64,000 nt of DNA. It comes from an uncultured Vicinamibacterales bacterium (GTDB taxonomy: Bacteria; Acidobacteriota; Vicinamibacteria; Vicinamibacterales; UBA8438). Position 1 is the stretch's first letter. Every line of letters begins with the position of its first letter. The translations under genes and the position numbers were made by a program. The notes beneath the pieces were generated by a model. That model ran no database searches. It had not been told where the DNA came from and saw only the letters and a program-made list of their open reading frames with translations. This document shows, one piece after another, positions 1 to 6,895 of this stretch. The stretch covers positions 5,514,910-5,578,909 of the forward strand of contig OY282382.1 of the NCBI GenBank assembly GCA_958295905.1, given 5' to 3'.

Positions 1-663
1 CTGGGGGGACGATTCGACCCGATTCATCTGGGCCATCTGGCGACTGCGGCGGTGGCGCGAAAGCGCCTGCGGCTCGACCGCGTGTTGATGCTTCCCTCGC
101 GGTTCGCACCCCACCGGAAGCAGCCGGCCGGGGCCGGCGGAGCCGACCGGCTGGCCATGGTGGCCCTGGCCGCGAACGGCGACCCGGCCCTGCAGCCGTG
201 CGACCTGGAGCTGACCACCGAGGGGCCGTCCTACACGGCGGCCACCCTGCGCCGACTGCGGGAGCGGGGCCACCGCCGCACATCGTTGTTCTTCATCGTC
301 GGCGCCGACGCCTTCGCCGACATTGCCCACTGGCGCGACTATCCACGCCTCCTCGACGCGTCCCACTTCGCGGTCGTCTCCCGGCCGGGACACCCCGTGG
401 CCTCGCTGCCCGAGGCGCTCCCGGCCCTGCGTCCGCGCCTGCGGGTCGTCACGAACGCCGGACCGCCGGCCGAAGAGACCCTCCGCGCACCGGCCGTGTT
501 CCTGATCGACGCCGTCACTCCGGATATTTCGTCGACCGAGATCCGCACCCGCCTGGCGCGCGGACAGCCGCTGGAGGGGCGCGTGCCGGCGGCGGTGGCC
601 GCGTACATCGACCGGCGGCGGCTCTACCCGCGGGAACCAATGGCAAGAGACTTGCATGACTGA
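1..663 (+). CDS. nadD: Nicotinate-nucleotide adenylyltransferase, 5' end cut by the window
   Basis: Transfers AMP from ATP to nicotinate mononucleotide, giving deamido-NAD in cytosolic NAD synthesis. Reading from base 1, the first residues GGRFDPIHLGHL form the GxFxPxHxGH nucleotidyltransferase motif, so only a few N-terminal residues are missing. The second family motif, ISSTEIR, lies near 525-545. About 220 residues are present, close to the usual 190-220. The stop overlaps the rsfS start by 8 bases (ATGACTGA), and the nadD-rsfS pair is a widespread operon, so co-translation is likely. Confidence 0.93.
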   Translation: MGGRFDPIHLGHLATAAVARKRLRLDRVLMLPSRFAPHRKQPAGAGGADRLAMVALAANGDPALQPCDLELTTEGPSYTAATLRRLRERGHRRTSLFFIVGADAFADIAHWRDYPRLLDASHFAVVSRPGHPVASLPEALPALRPRLRVVTNAGPPAEETLRAPAVFLIDAVTPDISSTEIRTRLARGQPLEGRVPAAVAAYIDRRRLYPREPMARDLHD

Positions 664-1030
664 CCACGAGGCCGCCTCGCGCGATGCGGGCGAATCGCTG
701 CCGGAACCGCTCCGCCACGCGGTGGGAGCGGCACGGGACCGGAAGGCGGAGAACCTGCTGGTCCTCGACCTGCGCGGTTCCGACGCCTTCACCGACCATT
801 TCCTGATCTGCTCCGGACAGAGCCCGAGGCAGGTCACGGCGATCGTCGACGGCATTCTGGCCCGGCTCAAGACCCTCGGCGTGCGGCCGGCGAACGTCGA
901 GGGCTACCCGGCGGCCAACTGGGTGTTGATCGACTGTTTCGATTTCATCGTCCATGTGTTCACCCCGGACACCCGACGCTTCTACGCGCTCGAGCGGCTC
1001 TGGGGCAGCGCCGTCCGCCGGGAGGTGTAA
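656..1030 (+). CDS. rsfS: Ribosomal silencing factor RsfS (Iojap/YbeB)
   Basis: RsfS binds ribosomal protein uL14 and blocks joining of the ribosomal subunits, lowering translation when nutrients run out. The 124-aa product has the family core: a helix with KAENLLVLDLRG, then a segment containing TDHFLICSGQSPRQV, then GYPAANWVLIDCFDFIVHVF, ending in the usual LERLWG box near residue 117. Length is typical. Its start lies inside the nadD stop, so it is coupled to nadD. The next gene, comF, follows in the same direction. Confidence 0.92.
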   Translation: MTDHEAASRDAGESLPEPLRHAVGAARDRKAENLLVLDLRGSDAFTDHFLICSGQSPRQVTAIVDGILARLKTLGVRPANVEGYPAANWVLIDCFDFIVHVFTPDTRRFYALERLWGSAVRREV

Positions 1031-1256
1031 GAGTCCACGCCGCGGTGGGACGGCGCCGGTTCCCGGAGGGTCGGCGGGGCGGGAATCGGCGCCGCAGGAC
1101 GACGATTCCCGGACCGGACCCGGCGGCCCGGGCCGCCGGTCCGCACCGGGCGTTACGGAGACGCGACGGCCCCGTCACCCGGAAGCCGGCGGCGAAACGA
1201 GGTCCCGCCGTCGGCTCCCGAAGCTCCGGCTCGACCCGGCGGGCCTCGCCGGTCGC

Positions 1257-2015
1257 TTGGCGGCGGGCGGGCGGCAGGGTCTCGACGCGCTCCTGGCGGT
1301 GCTCCTGGCCCCGTGCTGCGCGGTGTGCCGGACCCTGCTCGACGCACCCACCCGAGGTCCGGTCTGTCCGGCGTGCTGGCGTACCGTGCCCCGTCTCACC
1401 CCTCCCGTCTGCGACCGCTGCGGGGATCCGTTGCCGTCCGGGCGGACGGCCTCCCCGCGGCCCGGGCGCTGCCCCCGGTGCCGGCGCCCCGGCGCGCTGA
1501 TTGAGCGCCAGCGCGCGGCCGGTCCCTACGAGGGCGTCCTTCGCCGGCTCGTGCACGTCCTCAAGTACGAGCCGCGCCCTGCGCTGGCGCCGCCCCTGGG
1601 CCGCCTGATGCGCGAATCCGGGGCGGGGATACTCGCCGGGGTCGACTGTGTGGTGGCCGTCCCGCTGCATCCGCGGCGGCAACGGGCGCGCGGCTTCAAT
1701 CAGGCGGCGGATCTGGCCGCCCAGTTGGGCCGCCCGGTGGTCGACGCGCTCCGCCGCGTCCGGGCCACGGCGCCGCAGATGGAGCTCCCGGCCGAACGGC
1801 GCCGCCGCAACGTGCGGGGCGCCTTCGCGCCGGCTCGGCGCCTGGGTATCCGGCCCGCCCGAACCGGCGTCGAGGATGCGTGCGTGATGCTCGTGGACGA
1901 CGTCACCACCACGGGGGCGACGCTCGATGCCTGCGCCCGCGTCCTGCGGCGCTGCGGGGCCCGCGAGGTGCGGGCGCTCACGCTGGCGAGAGTCGTTCGC
2001 CGAGCGCGGCCATGA
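1257..2015 (+). CDS. comF: ComF-family phosphoribosyltransferase-like protein
   Basis: ComF proteins combine an N-terminal zinc finger with a phosphoribosyltransferase fold. In naturally competent bacteria they help single-stranded DNA uptake; elsewhere the role is unclear. The N-terminal part has four CxxC-type pairs (CCAVC, CPAC, CDRC, CPRC). The C-terminal part has VMLVDDVTTTGATL, the PRPP-binding loop. The reading frame stays open upstream to an ATG at 954 inside rsfS, but homology begins near the cysteines. I prefer the TTG at 1257, which gives 252 aa, the usual family size; the start is uncertain. The last 38 bases overlap the convergent tmk gene. Confidence 0.85.
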   Translation: MAAGGRQGLDALLAVLLAPCCAVCRTLLDAPTRGPVCPACWRTVPRLTPPVCDRCGDPLPSGRTASPRPGRCPRCRRPGALIERQRAAGPYEGVLRRLVHVLKYEPRPALAPPLGRLMRESGAGILAGVDCVVAVPLHPRRQRARGFNQAADLAAQLGRPVVDALRRVRATAPQMELPAERRRRNVRGAFAPARRLGIRPARTGVEDACVMLVDDVTTTGATLDACARVLRRCGAREVRALTLARVVRRARP

Positions 2016-2571
2016 GGTCGCCGGCGACCTCCGCCCTGGCGCGGCTGCCGTCCACCCGAATCCAGCCGTCCTCGTCCGCCTGGCGCAGATAGCTGGTCCG
2101 GACCCGGGTGAGCAACGCGAGGTCGCGTTCGTACCGGTCGAGCCCGATCGCCTTCCGGGTGGCCGCCAGCTCCGGCGGGATGTCGAGCAGGAACGTCATC
2201 TCCGGGGCGGGCAGAAACCGCTGCATCTGGACGAGCCACGCCGTGTCCAGGCCCTGGGCTTCCCCGTAGGCCACGCTGGAGGCCATGTACCGGTCGCAGA
2301 CGACGATGAGCCCCGCTTCGAGCCACCGCACGAGATCCGCCTTGCGCTCGTATCGGTTGGCGACATACAGAAGCTGCATGACGTCCGGCGCGTAGTCCCG
2401 CTCTCCCTGCAACGCGCGGGCGATCTCTTCGCCGATGGAGGTGCCGTAGTCGGGGAACGACACGAGACGCGCCCGCCGGCCGTCGGCCCGAAGCCCATCC
2501 CGCAGGAGCTGCCCCTGCGTCTCCTTTCCGGCTTGGTCGAGTCCTTCAAGCGCAATCAACATCGGCGACAT
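1978..2571 (-). CDS. tmk: Thymidylate kinase
   Basis: Phosphorylates dTMP to dTDP with ATP, an essential cytosolic step in DNA precursor synthesis. The N-terminal P-loop reads LEGLDQAGKETQ, a variant of the usual GxDGxGKsT in which the serine or threonine before the last T is glutamate. The DR-Y/F substrate motif is CDRYMASSVAYGEAQG near residues 92-107. At 197 aa it is slightly short but complete. Its first 26 bases overlap the end of lysA on the same strand, so lysA-tmk are coupled. Its 3' end overlaps comF tail to tail. Confidence 0.88.
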   Translation of the reverse strand: MSPMLIALEGLDQAGKETQGQLLRDGLRADGRRARLVSFPDYGTSIGEEIARALQGERDYAPDVMQLLYVANRYERKADLVRWLEAGLIVVCDRYMASSVAYGEAQGLDTAWLVQMQRFLPAPEMTFLLDIPPELAATRKAIGLDRYERDLALLTRVRTSYLRQADEDGWIRVDGSRARAEVAGDLMAALGERLSPA

Positions 2572-3838
2572 TCCTCATCCCCACCGCCGAGACTTCGCCG
2601 GCGAGCTGATCGTCCATCGTCTGCCGGCGGCGCACGACCCGCCAGGCCGATCCGTCGACCATGACCTCGGCCGGCAACGGATGGCGATTGTAGTTCGAGG
2701 CCATCGCGGATCCATAGGCTCCGGCGTCGAAGACCGCGACCCGCGTGCCCACCGCGGGCAGAGGCAACCGCCGCTCGACCCCGAAGACGTCGGACGATTC
2801 GCAGATGGGACCGACGACGTCACAGGACACCACGTCGGCCTGCCGCTCCTCCACGAGGGCTATCCGGTGATACGCCCCATACAGCGCGGGCCGCATCAAC
2901 TCGCTCATGCCGGCGTCGAGCACGACGAACCAGGCGCCGTCGGCCCGGGGCTTCACATCGACCACCGACGCCAGCAGGACCCCGGCCGGGCCGACGACGG
3001 CGCGCCCCGGCTCGACGATCAGGGTCAACCCCGACGGCCGCACCGCCTCGAGGAGCGCGGCCGCGTAGGCGTCCACCGGCGGAGGCGGCTCGCCGCCGGC
3101 GTCGCCGTAGGGGATGCCCAGCCCGCCGCCCAGATCGAGGTGCTGGATGGCCAAGCCGTCGTCCGCCAGCTCGCCCGCCAAGGCGACCACCGCGGCCGCC
3201 GCCCGCCGCAGCGGCTCCAGCCCGACCATCTGGGAACCGACATGGACGTGGAGCCCGGTGAAGCGGAGCCCGCCGGCGCGGGCGGCGTCACGGATCATCG
3301 CCCGGGCGTCGCGGATCGCGACCCCGAACTTGTGCCGGCTCAGGCCGGTGGAGATGTGGGGATGGCTGTTGGCGGCGATGTCCGGGTTGACCCGGAGGGC
3401 GACGCCCGCGATGGTCTGCCGCCGTCGGGCGGCGGCCGCGATCCGTTCCAGCTCGCCCGCCGATTCCGCGTTGATCGCCTTGACCCCCAAGGCCACCGCC
3501 CGATCTATCTCCGCCGGGGTCTTCCCCACGCCCGTGAAGACGATGTCCCGGGGGGCGAACCCGGCTCGCAGGGCGACCTCGATCTCGCCGCCGGAGTTGG
3601 CGTCCACGAGACCGCCGGCCGAACGGACGACCTCGACCACCGCGAGGTTGGAGTTGGCTTTCAGCGCGTAGTGGACGGCATGCGGGTAGGGGTCGAACGC
3701 GGCCCGGAACCGCCGCACCCGCTCGCGTATCACCGCCGCGCTGTAGACATAGACCGGCGTGCCGACCTCCGCCGCAATCGCGGCCAGCGGCACGCCGCCG
3801 CATCCCCATCCCCCGCCGTCGTGAACGAAACCTGACAT
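2546..3838 (-). CDS. lysA: Diaminopimelate decarboxylase
   Basis: PLP-dependent decarboxylation of meso-diaminopimelate to lysine, the last step of lysine synthesis. The protein has the alanine racemase-like barrel start YALKANSN, whose lysine binds PLP, the glycine loop LDLGGGLGIPY, the phosphate-binding segment VEPGRAVVG, and the C-terminal CESSDVF motif that supplies the active-site cysteine. With the start at 3838 it is 430 aa, normal for LysA. The frame is open further upstream, but the ATG at 3838 begins just before the conserved part and has a -10 hexamer 9 bases ahead. Confidence 0.92.
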   Translation of the reverse strand: MSGFVHDGGGWGCGGVPLAAIAAEVGTPVYVYSAAVIRERVRRFRAAFDPYPHAVHYALKANSNLAVVEVVRSAGGLVDANSGGEIEVALRAGFAPRDIVFTGVGKTPAEIDRAVALGVKAINAESAGELERIAAAARRRQTIAGVALRVNPDIAANSHPHISTGLSRHKFGVAIRDARAMIRDAARAGGLRFTGLHVHVGSQMVGLEPLRRAAAAVVALAGELADDGLAIQHLDLGGGLGIPYGDAGGEPPPPVDAYAAALLEAVRPSGLTLIVEPGRAVVGPAGVLLASVVDVKPRADGAWFVVLDAGMSELMRPALYGAYHRIALVEERQADVVSCDVVGPICESSDVFGVERRLPLPAVGTRVAVFDAGAYGSAMASNYNRHPLPAEVMVDGSAWRVVRRRQTMDDQLAGEVSAVGMRNVADVDCA

Positions 3839-3847
3839 GAAACGCGC

Positions 3848-3853
3848 ATTGTA
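3848..3853 (-). promoter_or_regulatory. -10 hexamer giving a near-leaderless lysA-tmk transcript
   Basis: On the minus strand the hexamer TACAAT lies 9 bases before the lysA ATG. This would place the transcript start within about 3 bases of the start codon. No clear -35 box or Shine-Dalgarno sequence is visible. Confidence 0.45.
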
Positions 3854-3914
3854 CGGCACTGCGCGGCGGTCCGGCGCCGGCGCCCGGCGTCCTCCGCGGG
3901 CCGGGGGCCGATGC

Positions 3915-4110
3915 CGCGCCTGCGGTGCCAGAGCACCCCACGCCGACGGCGCGTGACGGCCCGCCCCCGATTCGAGGGGTCGCCACCGTCTTGCCGACCG
4001 GCCGGCGCCGCGGGAACCCACGATTCCGCACGGCCGGCGCTCCGGGACCCGCCTCGATTCCGCCTGCGCACGGCGGTGGAGCGTGGGGTGGTCCTGCCTG
4101 CGGTGCCCCT
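3915..4110 (-). repeat. Dispersed intergenic repeat, inverted copy of 21,117-21,300
   Basis: The minus strand of this stretch closely matches the plus strand at about 21,117-21,300. Both carry, in the same order, CAGGACCACCCCACGCTCC, GTGCGGAATCGTGGGT, GGTCGGCAAGACGGTGGCG and CCCCTCGAATCGGGGGCG. No convincing gene is present. By-eye identity is roughly 80-85 percent. Confidence 0.6.
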
Positions 4111-4120
4111 CCGGTGCGCG

Positions 4121-4292
4121 GGTGCACGTCAATTCGTGACCTGACCGCCCCTGGTGCCGTCAGGTTGGCGATTTCAGTACCGTTCTCGGCACCGAAACCC
4201 TCCCGAACGAGCTTTCTTTTGGGCTTTGGCGCGCCTGGGATTCATCGGGGACCGGTTCCAGAGGCGGTGCCTCACTTTCTTGACGCGCGCCT
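4121..4292. repeat. MITE-like element with terminal inverted repeats, copy A
   Basis: Starts GGTGCACGTCAATTCGTGA and ends TCACTTTCTTGACGCGCGC, so the ends are imperfect inverted repeats (GTGA/TCAC at the inner edge, CGTCA/TGACG further out). The interior shares with copies B (13.2 kb) and C (35.7 kb) the block CGCC..CAGRTTGGCGATTTC and a CCCTCCGAACGGGC-like stretch. It is about 170 bp and non-coding. It lies directly upstream of the ECF sigma promoter. Confidence 0.65.
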
Positions 4293-4308
4293 GCGGTGCG
4301 CGCCCGCG

Positions 4309-4337
4309 TTGACCGTGTTCGACGCCCTCGCTATACT
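4309..4337 (+). promoter_or_regulatory. Sigma70-type promoter of the ECF sigma operon
   Basis: TTGACC at 4309-4314 and TATACT at 4332-4337 are separated by 17 bases, close to consensus. The transcript would begin near 4344, about 26 bases before the sigma factor ATG at 4370. Confidence 0.75.
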
Positions 4338-4369
4338 CCGTCGATCCACCCTTCGCCGGCCAGCGACCC

Positions 4370-4990
4370 ATGCCCGCGAGCTCCGCGCCCCCGTCGTCGG
4401 AATCGATCGACGAGCTGATTGAGCGGTGTCTCGCGGGGGACGAACGCGCCTGGGATCGGATAGTCACCCGGCACTGGCGCAAGGTCTTCAACGTCGCCTA
4501 CAAGTTCGTCGGCCGGCACGACGTGGCGGAGGATCTCACCCAGGAGATCTTCCTGAAGATATTCAAGGCCCTGGGCACGTTCGATCGGCGCGCCAACTTT
4601 CAGACGTGGCTCGTCAGCGTCAGCCGCAACCTCTGCATCGACCATTACCGCAGCGTCCGGAAGGAACGCGAGATGGTGGACCGGAGCGTCGACGCGGAAG
4701 ACGCCCAGCCCACGAGCCGCGAGCCGGACCCCCTCGACGCCCTGGAACGGGATGATCGCCGGATACTGCTGCATCGGGCGCTGGCGCGGCTGCCCGACAC
4801 GCTGCGCACCGCGGTCCTGCTGCGGGACATTCAGGAGCAGTCCTATCGGGAGATCGCCCGCCAGCTCGATCTCCCCGAGGGAACCGTCAAATCACGGATC
4901 AACCGCGGACGCCACGAGCTGGCCCGGCAGATCCGCAGCCTGACCTCCGAGTCCGAACCGGAGATCGATGGGGCCCGCAGCCAGGAGTGA
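4370..4990 (+). CDS. ECF-type RNA polymerase sigma factor
   Basis: Directs RNA polymerase to alternative promoters. Region 2 (about residues 15-105) includes DVAEDLTQEIFLKIFKAL and the DNA-melting segment TWLVSVSRNLCIDHYR. Region 4 (about 140-195) includes the helix-turn-helix SYREIARQLDLPEGTVKSRI. At 206 aa it is a normal ECF sigma factor, with an acidic, proline-containing linker between the regions. No transmembrane anti-sigma factor follows. Instead a STAS protein starts 3 bases after the stop, so control by partner switching is an inference. It has its own good promoter. Confidence 0.93.
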   Translation: MPASSAPPSSESIDELIERCLAGDERAWDRIVTRHWRKVFNVAYKFVGRHDVAEDLTQEIFLKIFKALGTFDRRANFQTWLVSVSRNLCIDHYRSVRKEREMVDRSVDAEDAQPTSREPDPLDALERDDRRILLHRALARLPDTLRTAVLLRDIQEQSYREIARQLDLPEGTVKSRINRGRHELARQIRSLTSESEPEIDGARSQE

Positions 4991-4993
4991 CCC

Positions 4994-5335
4994 ATGAAGC
5001 TCACGACCGAACAGACCGGCAGCGTCGCCATCGTCCGCATCGGCGAGTCGAGGCTGGTGTATCCCCTGTTGTCGACGCTCGCGAACACGGTCACGACGAT
5101 GATCAAGGATGGCGCCCACAACGTCCTCATCGATCTGTCGCCGGTCGTCTACATCGACAGCGCCTCCATCGGGTGCCTGATGGATCTGTACCGCCAATCG
5201 GCGGCGGCCGGCGGCACGCTGAAGCTGGCGAGCGTTCAGAAGCGCGTCGAAACGATGTTGACGATGACCGGCGCGCAGCAGTTCATCGAGATTCACGGCG
5301 ATGAGCCCGGTGCGCTCGCCGCCTTCGGGGTGTGA
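4994..5335 (+). CDS. STAS-domain anti-sigma factor antagonist-like protein
   Basis: A 113-aa single STAS domain like SpoIIAA/RsbV, which bind anti-sigma factor kinases when unphosphorylated. The core strand and loop NVLIDLSPVVYIDSASIG contains the serine region that is phosphorylated in the family. It starts 3 bases after the sigma factor, with AGGAGTGA overlapping that stop as a Shine-Dalgarno sequence, so the two are co-translated. No RsbW-type kinase is present in the window, so the partner must be encoded elsewhere or the domain is used differently. Confidence 0.85.
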   Translation: MKLTTEQTGSVAIVRIGESRLVYPLLSTLANTVTTMIKDGAHNVLIDLSPVVYIDSASIGCLMDLYRQSAAAGGTLKLASVQKRVETMLTMTGAQQFIEIHGDEPGALAAFGV

Positions 5336-5336
5336 C

Positions 5337-5612
5337 ATGCGCAGTATCACGACGACCAGCGGGATCGCGCTGCCGCTCGACGGTGACCTGCTGGCGATGC
5401 TCGAGACCTTGTACAAGGAGCTGAACACCCGTTACGCGCTCGACCGCACGTTCGAAGACGCCGTCCGCGAGATCGGCCACCTGCTCGATCAGATGACCGA
5501 AGAGGAACAGCGCGCCTATCTCGCCGAGAGTCTCTTCCTCAACAGCGTCACCTACGAGAACGAACGCTTGGGCGCGTACATGCGTAAGGTGACCGAGACC
5601 GAGCACGCCTGA
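5337..5612 (+). CDS. Small hypothetical protein in the sigma/STAS operon
   Basis: A 91-aa product I do not recognise. The ATG is one base after the STAS stop, so it belongs to that operon. The N-terminal 18 residues include ITTTSGIALPL, followed by a mostly helical acidic stretch with LETLYKELNTRYALDRTFEDA and QMTEEEQRAYLAESLFLN. There are no cysteines, membrane segments or signal peptide. Its position suggests a cytosolic accessory of the sigma/STAS switch, but this is inference from context only. It ends 14 bases before the convergent lpxC. Confidence 0.65.
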   Translation: MRSITTTSGIALPLDGDLLAMLETLYKELNTRYALDRTFEDAVREIGHLLDQMTEEEQRAYLAESLFLNSVTYENERLGAYMRKVTETEHA

Positions 5613-5626
5613 CGGGCGCGGCGGGG

Positions 5627-6571
5627 TCAGTTGGTGGCGACGGTGGGCGCCTTCGCGGCGACCGCGGCGGGCGCCTGCTCCGGCCCCGGCGACTCCACGA
5701 TCCGCCACGCGTCCGCCTCCTCCAGAATCTTCTCGGCGAAGGCGGTATGCAGCCCGTGGCCGCCCCGGTGCGCGACGAGATGCCCGATGACCGGATGGCC
5801 CACGAGGGCGAGGTCGCCGATGGCATCCAGAATCTTGTGGCGGACGAACTCGTCCTCGAATCGCAACCGGTTGTTCAGGACGCCGGTATCGCCCAGCACC
5901 ACGGCGTTGTCGAGCGACCCCCCCAGCGCGAGCCCCTTCCTCCGGAGCATCTCGACCTCCTTGAGGAATCCGAACGTGCGGGCCGGCGCGATCTCGTCCA
6001 CGAACGACGCCTCCGTCACCGTGACGGTGCGGCTCATGTGCCGGAGCAGCGGATGGTCGAAGCTGATGCTGTAGGTCACCTTGAAGTGGTCCGACGGATA
6101 CAGGGCGATGCGCTTGTCCCCGCGCGACAGCGACACCGGCCGAAACACCTTGAGATAGCGCCTCGGCGCGGCCAGCCGCCGGAGCCCCGCCTCGGACAGG
6201 AGGTAGACGAACGAGGCCGCGCTCCCGTCCATGATCGGCACTTCCGACTGGTTGAGCTCGACGACCACGTTGTCCACGCCGAGCCCCACCAGCGCCGCCA
6301 GCAGGTGCTCGACAGTCTTCACGGTCTCGGCGTTTCGAGACAGTCCGGTCGCGTAGTGCAGACGGTCGACGTTGTCGACGGTCGCGGGGATCTCGACCCC
6401 GTCGAGATCGGCGCGGCGGAAACGGATGCCGCTCCCGGCCGCGGCCGGCCGCAGCGACAGCGTGACTTTCCGGCCGGAATGCAACCCGATTCCGGTGCAG
6501 GACACGGGACGTCTGACTGTCTGTTGAAAATCAGTCACGGAGCGGCGACCTCCAAGGGGCGCGACGGACAA
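5627..6571 (-). CDS. lpxC: UDP-3-O-acyl-N-acetylglucosamine deacetylase
   Basis: Zinc amidase for the committed step of lipid A synthesis, so this is a diderm with LPS. The zinc ligands are visible: histidine in VEHLLAAL (about residue 89) and the pair in HKILDAIGD (about 246). The catalytic histidine is in GHLVAHRGGHGLH. The substrate loop IMDGSAASF is also present. It is 314 aa, with an alanine-rich tail after residue 290 that is longer than in E. coli. It lies downstream of uvrA on the same strand, separated by 324 bases. Confidence 0.95.
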   Translation of the reverse strand: MSVAPLGGRRSVTDFQQTVRRPVSCTGIGLHSGRKVTLSLRPAAAGSGIRFRRADLDGVEIPATVDNVDRLHYATGLSRNAETVKTVEHLLAALVGLGVDNVVVELNQSEVPIMDGSAASFVYLLSEAGLRRLAAPRRYLKVFRPVSLSRGDKRIALYPSDHFKVTYSISFDHPLLRHMSRTVTVTEASFVDEIAPARTFGFLKEVEMLRRKGLALGGSLDNAVVLGDTGVLNNRLRFEDEFVRHKILDAIGDLALVGHPVIGHLVAHRGGHGLHTAFAEKILEEADAWRIVESPGPEQAPAAVAAKAPTVATN

Positions 6572-6895
6572 CCGCGAATCGAGGGGATGCTGTCCGAATC
6601 CGCTTCCCTGAACCGATTATCGGCCGGTTCGGCGGATTCAGGCACGCCGAGCGCCCGCGGTGAAAGTCGCCCGCGGCCTTCGAGCCGCCGCGGCGCATCC
6701 CGCCTGAACCGCGTCGTCCGCCGGACTCCGCGCCGTCCGCGGCGGCGATATGCCCAATACGCGCCCTCCTGCCGCCCGATCCGGCGGGCGCCCCGCCGCC
6801 CTCGGTGAAACGCGGGGGGTCCCCCGCGAGCCGCCGGCGCCGCCAATCACCGTAACATATCTGTCCCGAGCGTGGCGGCGCCTTCCGCGGACACC
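6572..6895. other. Intergenic region between uvrA and lpxC
   Basis: 324 bases with no convincing gene. It is very GC-rich. The only AT-rich patch is ACCGTAACATATCTGTCC near 6849-6867, which on the minus strand gives TATGTTACGG, a possible weak -10 element for lpxC. Nothing else is recognised. Confidence 0.4.

Noticed and set aside
4994..5612. Anti-sigma factor (RsbW-like kinase) in the sigma operon
   Set aside because: Neither downstream protein has a GHKL N-box or DxGxG motif. One is a STAS domain, the other an unknown 91-aa helical protein.
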